Assembly (NCBI GenBank): GCA_027027485.1
Contig: JALVLL010000213.1
Location: forward strand, 1-8,657
From: Candidatus Bipolaricaulota bacterium
Lineage (GTDB): Bacteria; Bipolaricaulota; Bipolaricaulia; Bipolaricaulales; Bipolaricaulaceae
Length of the DNA: 8,657 nucleotides
Reading direction: 5' to 3'
Shown here: one piece after another, positions 1-8,657 of the stretch
Numbering within the stretch: the first letter of the stretch is position 1
How the letters are laid out: each line of letters begins with the position of its first letter
The notes under the pieces: generated by a model
The model's database searches: none
The model's input: the letters and a program-made list of their open reading frames with translations, nothing else
Told to the model about the DNA's origin: nothing
Translations under genes and position numbers: made by a program

Positions 1-1
1 C

Positions 2-187
2 CTCGAGGCCCTCGAGGAGCTGGAGGGGGACCACGGCTACCTCACCCTGGGCGGGGTATTCCCCGAGGATCTGATCCGGCACTGGATCGACCTCAAAAGG
101 GAGGAAGCCCTCGAGGTCCTCGCGCGGCCCCACCCCTACGAGTTCCTCCTCTACGGTGATTACCGGAAGCCCTCGTTCAGCCTTTAG
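2..187 (+). CDS. glnA: Glutamine synthetase type I, C-terminal end (partial at 5')
   Basis: Only the last 61 residues and the TAG stop are in the window; the gene enters from the left edge. Glutamine synthetase joins ammonia to glutamate using ATP in the cytoplasm and is the main entry of ammonium into organic nitrogen. The visible tail contains the family pattern GGVFPEDLIRHWIDLKREE followed by RPHPYEFLLYGD, the usual ending of type I enzymes, here extended by eight residues (YRKPSFSL). Catalytic residues and any adenylylation site lie outside the window. The stop codon overlaps the 3' end of the convergent nucleotidyltransferase gene by 11 bases, and no hairpin terminator is visible between them. 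The identification rests on the C-terminal signature alone but that signature is distinctive. Confidence 0.9.
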   Translation, partial: LEALEELEGDHGYLTLGGVFPEDLIRHWIDLKREEALEVLARPHPYEFLLYGDYRKPSFSL

Positions 188-1613
188 ACGATCTCTCCCT
201 CCAGAGCTTCTCGGCGTAACGCAGGGCTTCCTCCCGGGTGGAGATCTCCCCGGCGAGGATCCGCTCGTGGACCTCATCCAGGATCTCGCCGAGCACCGGC
301 CCCCTGGGAACGCCCATCCGCAGGAGGTCGTGGCCGTTTATGAGCTTTCTGGCGAACTTCAAGCCCTGCACCCGCCGCAGGTGTAAAAGCACCCGGACCG
401 TCTCCCGCAGCACCGGGAGCCAGGCCGACGACCTGTGGGCGGATGCCTCGGCGTCGCAGATGAGGAGCCTCAGGAGGTCCGCGTAGAGGGGAAAGCGCCG
501 AGGGAGGTCCTCTATCGGCTCCCCCTCGCGCTCGCCCGTGGTGACGAGGAGCACTTGTTTGCCCCTGCCCATCATGGGGAGCCTCGGGGCCCGCATGTGT
601 TCCTTCACCAAAAAGAGCACGTGCTCTATCTCGCGGTTGGAAAAACGAAGCCTCTTCATCGCCTCGCGGGCGATCCGGGCCCCTATCGCTTCATGTCCAC
701 CCATGTGTTCCCCCCGGGAGCGCCGGAGGGCCTCGGGCTTCCCTACGTCGTGGAAGAGGAGCCCCAATTTCACCAGATACCGGGCCCCGATGGCATCCGC
801 CACCTCGAGGCAGAGGACCGTGTGGGTGAAGACGTCACCCTCGGGATGGTAGTCCTCGGGTTGGGGCACCCCCTTCAGGGCGGAGATCTCGGGGAGGATG
901 TGCTCCAGGAGGCCCAGCTCATCCAGGAGTCGGATCCCGTGGGCGGAACGGGGCGTCTCCAGGATCTTTATGAGCTCCTCCCGGATCCTCTCCCAGGAGA
1001 TCCCCCGGATCCTCTCGGCGTTCCGTTTTATGGCCTCCCTGGTCCTCGGCTCGATCTCGAAGCCGAGCATGCAGGCGAACCTCACCGCGCGGAGCATACG
1101 GAGGTAGTCCTCGGAGAAGCGCTCCGCGGGGTCGCCGATGGTGCGGATGAGGCGGGCCTTTATGTCCCGGATCCCGCCTACGAGATCGATGACCTCCCCA
1201 TCGGCCCTCGCTGCCAGGCCGTTTACGGTGAAGTCGCGCCGCAGGAGGTCCTCCTCCAGGGAGGCCCAGCGGACCTCGTCGGGGCGTCGGCCGTCGGAAT
1301 AGCCGCGCTCGGTCCTGAAGGTGGCCACCTCGTATCGGCGCCCGTCCGGGGCCACCACCACCATCACCCCGAAGGCCTCCCCCACGGAAAGGACGGGCCT
1401 ATCTCGGAAGATCCGGCGTATCTCCTCCGGGGTGGCCGAGGTGGCGATGTCCACGTCGTGGGGGCTGAACCCCTCCCCACGCAGGGCGGCCATCACCCCG
1501 TCCCGAACCACGCCCCCCACGAGGACCGCCTCGTGGCCGGCCGCGGCAAGGCGCGCGAGGATCTCCTCCGCGAAGGGGTGTTCCTCGAAGATCGCCCTCG
1601 TGTCTATCCTCAT
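177..1613 (-). CDS. tRNA nucleotidyltransferase / poly(A) polymerase family protein with HD domain
   Basis: A class II CCA-adding or poly(A) polymerase family enzyme, which adds nucleotides to tRNA 3' ends. Counting from the ATG at 1613 (478 residues), the head domain shows GG at 33-34, RD at 37-38 and the metal-binding pair D53/D55 in HDVDIATSATPEE. Then come RRDFTVNGLA, the EDYLRMLRAVRFA motif, and a middle HD phosphohydrolase region with FTHTV, FHDVGK and MGGHEAIGARIA. The C-terminus has LINGHDLLRMGVPRGP, usual in bacterial CCA enzymes of this subgroup. It could be the full CCA enzyme or one half of a split CC/A-adding pair; sequence alone does not decide. A TTG at 1628 in the same frame is possible, but it lies inside the upstream gene's terminator loop, so ATG 1613 is preferred. 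There is no good Shine-Dalgarno. The 3' end overlaps glnA. Confidence 0.92.
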   Translation of the reverse strand: MRIDTRAIFEEHPFAEEILARLAAAGHEAVLVGGVVRDGVMAALRGEGFSPHDVDIATSATPEEIRRIFRDRPVLSVGEAFGVMVVVAPDGRRYEVATFRTERGYSDGRRPDEVRWASLEEDLLRRDFTVNGLAARADGEVIDLVGGIRDIKARLIRTIGDPAERFSEDYLRMLRAVRFACMLGFEIEPRTREAIKRNAERIRGISWERIREELIKILETPRSAHGIRLLDELGLLEHILPEISALKGVPQPEDYHPEGDVFTHTVLCLEVADAIGARYLVKLGLLFHDVGKPEALRRSRGEHMGGHEAIGARIAREAMKRLRFSNREIEHVLFLVKEHMRAPRLPMMGRGKQVLLVTTGEREGEPIEDLPRRFPLYADLLRLLICDAEASAHRSSAWLPVLRETVRVLLHLRRVQGLKFARKLINGHDLLRMGVPRGPVLGEILDEVHERILAGEISTREEALRYAEKLWRERSSKG

Positions 1614-1639
1614 AAAAAGCCCCGGCAAGGCGCCGGGGC
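1614..1639 (-). terminator. Intrinsic terminator of the nitroreductase gene, abutting the next start codon
   Basis: On the minus strand a perfect 8-bp stem, GCCCCGGC / GCCGGGGC (1632-1639 and 1619-1626), encloses a 5-base loop and is followed at once by five T (1618-1614). It begins 28 bases after the nitroreductase stop. It works in the minus direction only, because the plus-strand side has no T run. The last T is immediately followed by the ATG of the nucleotidyltransferase at 1613. Confidence 0.85.
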
Positions 1640-1667
1640 CCCGTGGCTCTCGGGATAGTCCTGGCCC

Positions 1668-2174
1668 TCAGATCCTTCGGACCAGGGAATCCAGGGGGAG
1701 CCTATCCCGTTCGGGCGGGCGCTCGGCGGGGTACCCGATGGGGATCAATAGCATCAGCTCCTCGTGTTCCTTGGCCCCGATCACCTTTTCCACCTGCTCG
1801 TCCCTTACCCTCCCGATCCAACAGGCTCCCAGCCCCAGGGAATGGGCCGCGAGCAGCATGTTCTGGGCACACGCCCCGATGGCCTGGAGGTCCTTGATGC
1901 GGTCATAGCCCGCGGTGGTGTCCAAGAGGACAGCGATGGTCACCGGGGCGGTGCGCACCATGTCCATCTGGGTAACCAGCCGCCCCAGCTCCTCCCGCTT
2001 CTCCCTGGATTCCACCACCACGAACCTCCAGGGCTGGGAGTTCTTCCCCGAGGGGGCCCAGCGGCCTGCCTCCAGGATGGCTTCTACCTTCTCGGGCTCG
2101 ACGGGATCGGGCTTAAACATCCGGATCGAACGCCGTTCGCGAATGGCACGCAGTACCTCGTTCATTACCTCCAT
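1668..2174 (-). CDS. Nitroreductase family FMN-dependent oxidoreductase
   Basis: A compact 168-residue cytoplasmic flavoenzyme that would use NAD(P)H and FMN to reduce nitro compounds, quinones or another unidentified acceptor; the natural substrate cannot be told from sequence. The family marks are RRSIRMF at 14-20 (phosphate of FMN), APSGKNSQPWRF at 40-51 (flavin contact), the central helix AQNMLLAAHSLGLGACWIG at 103-121, and IPIGYPAERP at 144-153. The length is at the short end for the family and matches small single-domain members. The ATG at 2174 is chosen because AAGGAGG sits five bases upstream; a second ATG at 2165 has its Shine-Dalgarno too close. A perfect TATAAT lies upstream on the same strand at 2212-2207. 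The gene precedes the nucleotidyltransferase gene but is separated from it by a strong terminator, so the two are probably not one operon. Confidence 0.93.
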   Translation of the reverse strand: MEVMNEVLRAIRERRSIRMFKPDPVEPEKVEAILEAGRWAPSGKNSQPWRFVVVESREKREELGRLVTQMDMVRTAPVTIAVLLDTTAGYDRIKDLQAIGACAQNMLLAAHSLGLGACWIGRVRDEQVEKVIGAKEHEELMLLIPIGYPAERPPERDRLPLDSLVRRI

Positions 2175-2202
2175 CCCGCCCTCCTTCGTGCCGGATTTGT
2201 GC

Positions 2203-2215
2203 TACCATTATAGCG
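2203..2215. promoter_or_regulatory. Overlapping divergent -10 elements between nitroreductase and DUF2905 genes
   Basis: The divergent genes start only 41 bases apart. On the minus strand 2212-2207 reads a perfect TATAAT, placed to start transcription about 25-30 bases before the nitroreductase ATG. On the plus strand the same bases give weaker candidates, TACCAT (2203-2208) or CATTAT (2206-2211), which would start transcription at or next to the DUF2905 ATG (2216). I find no convincing -35 on either side. The minus-strand call is solid as a motif; the plus-strand call is inference from position. Confidence 0.5.
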
Positions 2216-2431
2216 ATGGAGGGCTTCGCTCCGCTAGGGAAGTTCCTGGTGATCGTGGGGATAATGCTCGTGGTGTTGGGACTTTTCCTCATGGGAAAGC
2301 TCCCCTTCCTGGGGAGGCTCCCCGGGGACATAAGGATCGAGCGCGGTGACTTCGTGATCTATATCCCCATCACCTCCATGTTGATCCTCTCGGCGGTGCT
2401 GAGCCTGATCTTCACCCTCTGGAGGAGATAG
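2216..2431 (+). CDS. DUF2905-type small membrane protein
   Basis: A 71-residue protein of the DUF2905 kind, an uncharacterised bacterial family. Residues 8-27 form one hydrophobic segment and 48-68 a second, so it should sit in the inner membrane as a two-helix hairpin. Between them is the family signature GKLPFLGRLPGDIRIERG (27-44), which would form the short connecting loop; the conserved LPGDIRIERG part is nearly word for word what the family shows. The ends are charged (WRR at the C-terminus). Length is normal for the family. No Shine-Dalgarno precedes the ATG, and a -10-like sequence lies just seven to eight bases upstream, so the message may be leaderless. The role is unknown; nothing in the neighbours reveals it. 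The beta-helix protein gene follows 68 bases downstream on the same strand. Confidence 0.85.
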   Translation: MEGFAPLGKFLVIVGIMLVVLGLFLMGKLPFLGRLPGDIRIERGDFVIYIPITSMLILSAVLSLIFTLWRR

Positions 2432-2461
2432 AGGTCATTCCTCGAGAGGACATCCGACCTC
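2431..2461 (+). other. Imperfect stem-loop just after the DUF2905 gene
   Basis: GAGGTC (2431-2436) can pair with GACCTC (2456-2461), and within it TCCT (2439-2442) with AGGA (2447-2450) around a CGAG loop. It starts on the last base of the DUF2905 stop codon. There is no T run after it, so it is not a standard intrinsic terminator; it could protect an mRNA 3' end or be chance. Confidence 0.25.
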
Positions 2462-2499
2462 CCCTCCAGCGGCCCCTCCCGATAATTTCCTCTGCGGGG

Positions 2500-3294
2500 A
2501 TGTACGGCGAGTTGAAGGCCTTGATATTGGGGGTTTCGGCGGCAGCCCTCCTTTCGGTGGCCGCCCTTTCCCTGGAGGACCGGGGCCCCATCGTGATCCT
2601 CTCCGATGAGGATTTCACCCCGGAGAACGGGGTGGTGGGCGGCAGCGGCACCCCGGACGATCCCTATGTGATCTCGGGTTGGCGGATAGAGCAGGGCGAT
2701 TATCCCTTCGGGATCCACATCCGCGGCGTGAAGGCTCCCTTCCTGATCAGGGGCGTGGAGGTATATGGGGCGAGGGTGGCCGGGATAAAGATCGAGGCCT
2801 CCCGTAACGGGAGGATCGAGGGGGTGAGGGTCAAAGGCTCTCCCATCGGGATCATGGTGGCCATGAGCCGCGATCTGTGGTTCAGGGGAGCGGTGGTGGA
2901 CGACTGCGACGAGGGGATCCGCGCCATCTTCTCCCAGAGCATCTCCTTCGAGGGACTTCACATCGAGGATTGTAAGGTGGGGATCTGGTTCGGGGGCGTT
3001 ACGCACTCCGTGGTGACCGGAACTTATGTGGAGGCCGAGTTAGGGGTCCTCCTGGAGATGGGCTCCCGGGGGAACCTCTTCTTCGGCAACGGCTTCTTCG
3101 CCGAGACCCCGGTGCGTACCGAGGGGGGAAACTCCTGGGATAACGGCACCTACGGCAACTACTGGAGCGTCTTCCAGGGGCCGGATAACGATGAGGACGG
3201 CATCATCGACTTCCCCTTCCGGATCCACTTCGAGACGGTGGACCGCTATCCCCTGGTCTCCTTCCCGCCCCCTTTCCTCCAGGGGCCACCCTGA
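2500..3294 (+). CDS. Secreted NosD-like right-handed parallel beta-helix protein
   Basis: A 264-residue predicted exported protein. Residues 6-24 form a hydrophobic signal peptide ending near AALS. Residues about 75-205 are short repeated strands with turns of the type GIHIRGVKAPFLIRGVEVYG and GIKIEASRNGRIEGVRV, the pattern of a NosD/CASH-type parallel beta helix. The C-terminal block (211-253) carries NSWDNGTYGNYWS, then an acidic PDNDEDGIIDFPF stretch that resembles a calcium-binding loop, then VDRYPLV; this ending is characteristic of NosD-like surface or periplasmic proteins of several thermophiles and archaea. There is no visible sortase, PEP-CTERM or transmembrane anchor at the C-terminus. 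Such folds bind or cleave polysaccharides or assist periplasmic metalloproteins, but no catalytic residues can be assigned, and no nitrous oxide reductase genes are nearby. A GATAAT at 2481-2486 and a weak GCGGGG precede the ATG. Confidence 0.82.
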   Translation: MYGELKALILGVSAAALLSVAALSLEDRGPIVILSDEDFTPENGVVGGSGTPDDPYVISGWRIEQGDYPFGIHIRGVKAPFLIRGVEVYGARVAGIKIEASRNGRIEGVRVKGSPIGIMVAMSRDLWFRGAVVDDCDEGIRAIFSQSISFEGLHIEDCKVGIWFGGVTHSVVTGTYVEAELGVLLEMGSRGNLFFGNGFFAETPVRTEGGNSWDNGTYGNYWSVFQGPDNDEDGIIDFPFRIHFETVDRYPLVSFPPPFLQGPP

Positions 3295-3334
3295 CATAAA
3301 CTTTTGGCAATTTTTCATCTAATTGAATAAGGGG

Positions 3335-3363
3335 TTGACACCATTGCCCATCTGAGCTAAGTT
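3335..3363 (+). promoter_or_regulatory. Promoter of the hpf cluster
   Basis: A perfect TTGACA at 3335-3340 is followed after 17 bases by TAAGTT (3358-3363), which keeps the three most conserved -10 positions (T1, A2, T6). It lies in the only clearly AT-rich intergenic stretch of the window (3295-3380), 17 bases before the hpf ATG. TTGGCA at 3304-3309 might start an additional upstream promoter, but no good -10 pairs with it. Confidence 0.65.
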
Positions 3364-3380
3364 ATCTTCGGTGAATTTGG

Positions 3381-3902
3381 ATGCAGATAAGGATACAGGA
3401 ACGTTATCCCGCGGGGTCCAGTGCCATCCGGGAGTACGTCCACAGGAAAGTGGAGCACCTCCGGAGGTATTTCGATAAGATCATAAGCCTCGAGGTAATC
3501 CTCTCGGTGGAGAAAGAGCGGCACCGGGCGGAGATCATCGGGCACCTGGTGAACCGGAAGATCGTGAAGGCCGTGGCCGAGACCGGCGATATGTACGCTT
3601 CCATAGACCAGGCCATCGCCAAGCTCCAACGCCAGCTGGTGCGCTACAAGGAGATGCTCAAGGAGGAGCCCCGTCGTGACCTCCCCGAGGGGGCCTCGGA
3701 CGGGAAGCCCAGCGACGTCGGGAACCGTATCATCAGGATGGAACCCGAGCTCAGGAAGCCCATCACCCCTGAGGAGGCGGTGATGGAGCTCGAGGCCACC
3801 GGAAAGCCTTTCCTGGTGTTCTATAACCGCGAGGAGGGGGATACCCCTGCGGTGCTCTTTCCTATAGGGGACGGGAAGTATGGGATGATCGTGATCGAGT
3901 GA
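3381..3902 (+). CDS. hpf: Long-form ribosome hibernation promoting factor (RaiA/S30AE family)
   Basis: A 173-residue ribosome-binding protein of the long HPF type, which pairs 70S ribosomes into inactive 100S dimers when growth stops. The N-terminal S30AE domain (about 1-95) includes DMYASIDQAIAKLQRQLVRYK (70-90), close to the family consensus DMYAAIDxAxxKLxRQLxKYK, and many basic residues that contact 16S rRNA. A charged linker (about 95-115) leads to the C-terminal dimerisation domain (about 117-173) with KPITPEEAVMELEATGKPFLVFYN and DGKYGMIVIE. The usual YRR just before the DG turn is replaced by FPI. Length matches long HPF. It follows a TTGACA promoter and is the first gene of the cluster; the next gene starts ten bases after its stop, so they are likely cotranscribed. 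The start-site Shine-Dalgarno is weak. Confidence 0.93.
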   Translation: MQIRIQERYPAGSSAIREYVHRKVEHLRRYFDKIISLEVILSVEKERHRAEIIGHLVNRKIVKAVAETGDMYASIDQAIAKLQRQLVRYKEMLKEEPRRDLPEGASDGKPSDVGNRIIRMEPELRKPITPEEAVMELEATGKPFLVFYNREEGDTPAVLFPIGDGKYGMIVIE

Positions 3903-3912
3903 GAAAGGGGGG

Positions 3913-4866
3913 GTGTTGCCCCGGGCCCTGGCCCTGTACTCGGGCAGTTTGGCCAGTGTTGTGGCGGTGAGGTTGTTCGCTTCCGAGCACCCCGGATGGG
4001 GAATAGATCTGCTGTACATCCGTACCCCTTACCGGAGCCGGATGGAGCTCGCGAGGCTCTCGGCCGAGAGGCTGTTCCCCCGTTTCGGCTTCTATTCCTG
4101 CGGCCTGAAGAGGGACTTCATCGCCGGCGTCGCCAGGGCCGATGAGCTCGGCTTTCCCTGTGGGTTCTGCCGTTTCCTCCTCATTCGAAAGGCCCTGCGG
4201 TACGTGCGCAGGAAGGGATACGCGGCCATCGTGACCGGCGACCTCGCGCCCTCATCCAGGGAGCTCTCCCAGGTCCTTTTGGTGGACAAGCTCTTGGGCC
4301 TCGACGGTCTGATCCGACGCCCCTTGCTATCCCTCTCCGGTGAGAGGGAACTGCGGAAACTGGCCGCGGACCTGGGGATCTCCGGGTTCGACGGCGTCGG
4401 GGAGTGCCCCATGCGGGACCCGGGGTTCGCCTATCGCGTGAGGTTCTTCTTCGAACGTTTCCCCGTGAAACTGAACACCATCTTCCTCGCCCAGTTCCCG
4501 CATCTTTACGCCGCCGACGACTTCATCTTCGTGGTGGCGGTGACCATCGCGGAGCAGCGCAAGCTCCATACCTGTTTCCTTCCCGACGACGTGAGGCTCT
4601 ACGCGGATCGGCCGGGGTCCCCCTTGGGGCTTTTGCGTTTCAGGGACGGGATACCCGGGGAGAGGCTCCGGGAGATAGCGGAACTCTGCGCCTCCATCCT
4701 GGGCTCATATTTCCCCCCCTCGTCGGGCGGGGTGGAGGTCATCCTCAAATACGAGTCCGCAAGCGATAGGGACCGCATCCGCGTCCCCACCGGACGCAGG
4801 GATGACTGGGAGGCACTCCGTCTCCCCGGTTTGAGCTCCCGGGTGGATCCGGTATACTTTTATTGA
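3913..4866 (+). CDS. ThiI-like PP-loop protein, predicted tRNA thiolation enzyme or relative
   Basis: A 317-residue protein of the PP-loop (adenylate-forming) superfamily. The N-terminal strand and loop, ALALYSGSLASVVAVRLF (5-22), occupy the place of the SGGxDS PP-loop, but read SGSLAS: the second Gly is Ser and the conserved Asp is Ala. Next come CGFC (83-86), AAIVTGDLAPSSRELSQVL (104-122), and LIRRPL (133-138), as in ThiI-like and archaeal MnmA-like sulfurtransferases. GECPMRDPGFAYRV (163-176) supplies a third Cys at 165. The C-terminal part (about 210-282) contains PGSPLGLLRF and resembles an NFACT-R-like domain seen fused to some such enzymes; this is a weaker match. The likely role is ATP-dependent sulfur insertion in tRNA, but the altered loop makes activity uncertain. 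The start is GTG 3913 (TTG 3916 is also possible) after a G-rich Shine-Dalgarno. It follows hpf by ten bases. Confidence 0.72.
   Translation: MLPRALALYSGSLASVVAVRLFASEHPGWGIDLLYIRTPYRSRMELARLSAERLFPRFGFYSCGLKRDFIAGVARADELGFPCGFCRFLLIRKALRYVRRKGYAAIVTGDLAPSSRELSQVLLVDKLLGLDGLIRRPLLSLSGERELRKLAADLGISGFDGVGECPMRDPGFAYRVRFFFERFPVKLNTIFLAQFPHLYAADDFIFVVAVTIAEQRKLHTCFLPDDVRLYADRPGSPLGLLRFRDGIPGERLREIAELCASILGSYFPPSSGGVEVILKYESASDRDRIRVPTGRRDDWEALRLPGLSSRVDPVYFY
4831..4858 (+). promoter_or_regulatory. Promoter for fmdB-rpoC, inside the 3' end of the PP-loop gene
   Basis: TTGAGC (4831-4836), a 16-base spacer and TATACT (4853-4858) match the sigma-70 type consensus at four and five of six positions. 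Transcription would begin near the PP-loop gene stop codon and give a leader of about 60 bases before fmdB. This would let rpoC be expressed without reading through hpf. Confidence 0.65.
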
Positions 4867-4925
4867 TTGTGCGGGCCGTTCTATCTGGACCCCCAAGCGA
4901 CTCTAAAAAGAAGCGGGAGGTAGTT

Positions 4926-5150
4926 ATGCCGATCTATCGTTTCCGTTGCGTTCGGTGCGGAAACGAATTCAGGGAGCTGGTGGCCCGTAGTGACGGGAGC
5001 ACGGTGGAATGCCCCTCATGCGGGGGGAAGGAAGTGATGAGGCTCCTCCCCCGCTTCGGCGTGATCTATAAGGGGAGCGGCTTTTACACCACCGAGTACA
5101 AGCGCAAGGACGGGAAGAAGTCCTCCGGTGAAGAAGGGAAAAAGGGGTAG
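4926..5150 (+). CDS. FmdB-type zinc ribbon protein
   Basis: A 74-residue small protein of the FmdB putative regulatory family. It opens MPIYRFRCVRCGNEF, the usual start of the family, and has a four-cysteine zinc ribbon C8-x2-C11 and C29-x2-C32. The tail holds YKGSGFYTTEYKRK (about 50-63), also typical, then a lysine- and glutamate-rich end (KKSSGEEGKKG). The function of the family is not settled; the name comes from genes linked to formamidase and amide regulation. The frame is open 63 bases further upstream to a GTG/ATT-like start, but the ATG at 4926 is right because GGGAGGT lies four bases before it and the family motif starts there. It sits between the PP-loop gene and rpoC, 42 bases before rpoC, in the same likely transcript. 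Confidence 0.9.
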   Translation: MPIYRFRCVRCGNEFRELVARSDGSTVECPSCGGKEVMRLLPRFGVIYKGSGFYTTEYKRKDGKKSSGEEGKKG

Positions 5151-5163
5151 CCCTTCCAGGGGG

Positions 5164-5184
5164 CACCTCCGGGACTGCGAGGTG
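5164..5184 (+). promoter_or_regulatory. Hairpin covering the likely rpoC Shine-Dalgarno
   Basis: CACCTC (5164-5169) is fully complementary to GAGGTG (5179-5184) across a 9-base loop. GAGGTG is the best Shine-Dalgarno for rpoC, eight bases before its ATG; the nearer GAGGGG is only one base from the ATG. If the stem forms, rpoC translation would be restrained until something opens it, for example a ribosome ending fmdB translation 14 bases upstream. The pairing is seen in sequence; the regulatory role is inference. Confidence 0.35.
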
Positions 5185-5192
5185 AGAGGGGA

Positions 5193-8657
<3,465 letters not shown>

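Noticed and set aside
1614..1628. TTG start at 1628 for the nucleotidyltransferase
   Set aside because: It lies in the loop of the upstream terminator and adds only five residues (MPGLF) with no family support; ATG 1613 is simpler.
435..1658. A plus-strand open frame of 407 codons opposite the nucleotidyltransferase gene, with a run of five His
   Set aside because: It is a shadow of the certain minus-strand gene. The His run is the complement of GTG valine codons, and the composition is not protein-like.
3280..3293. CAGGG / CCCTG stem at the end of the beta-helix gene as a terminator
   Set aside because: The stem is only five pairs and the T run starts nine bases later, so it does not fit an intrinsic terminator well. 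It may still weaken readthrough.
3357..4019. A minus-strand open frame of 220 codons opposite hpf
   Set aside because: It covers hpf, which has clear family motifs, and shows no domain of its own.
4863..4925. Upstream extension of the FmdB protein by 21 residues
   Set aside because: The family starts at MPIYRFRC and a strong GGGAGGT precedes the ATG at 4926. The extension overlaps the previous gene's stop and has no Shine-Dalgarno.

Overview
This GC-rich bacterial window holds nine protein-coding genes, two of them cut by the window edges, packed with very short gaps. There is no tRNA, rRNA, IS element, CRISPR array or prophage gene that I can see. Codons end mostly in G or C, and the proteins are rich in Glu, Arg and Lys. 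That suits a thermophilic or deep-branching bacterium. A NosD-like beta-helix protein beside housekeeping genes and a beta' subunit resembling those of Firmicutes and Thermotogae would fit something like the Bipolaricaulota/Acetothermia, but this placement is a weak guess and nothing here proves it.

Layout. (1) The tail of a type I glutamine synthetase (glnA, +) meets, tail to tail and with an 11-base overlap, a CCA-adding/poly(A) polymerase-family tRNA nucleotidyltransferase with an HD domain (-). (2) Upstream of that gene on the minus strand is a small FMN nitroreductase. Its intrinsic terminator stops exactly at the ATG of the nucleotidyltransferase. (3) The nitroreductase diverges, over only 41 bases, from a small DUF2905-type membrane protein (+), followed by a secreted NosD-like beta-helix protein (+). 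(4) A clear promoter then starts a plus-strand cluster: long-form ribosome hibernation factor (hpf), a ThiI-like PP-loop protein, an FmdB-type zinc-ribbon protein, and rpoC (RNA polymerase beta'), which runs off the right edge after 1155 codons. A second good promoter inside the 3' end of the PP-loop gene should drive fmdB-rpoC.

No new multi-gene defence or mobile system is visible. The unusual content is in the housekeeping genes. rpoC is not preceded by rpoB, which is its near-universal partner. Beta' carries what looks like an in-frame tandem duplication of a module between two zinc-ligand cysteines. It has His in place of the usual Phe next to the catalytic trigger-loop His, and substitutions in the bridge-helix hinge. 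The ThiI-like protein keeps the CxxC + Cys set but has a degenerate PP-loop. The placement of a terminator against the start codon of the nucleotidyltransferase, and a hairpin over the likely rpoC Shine-Dalgarno, hint at post-transcriptional control.
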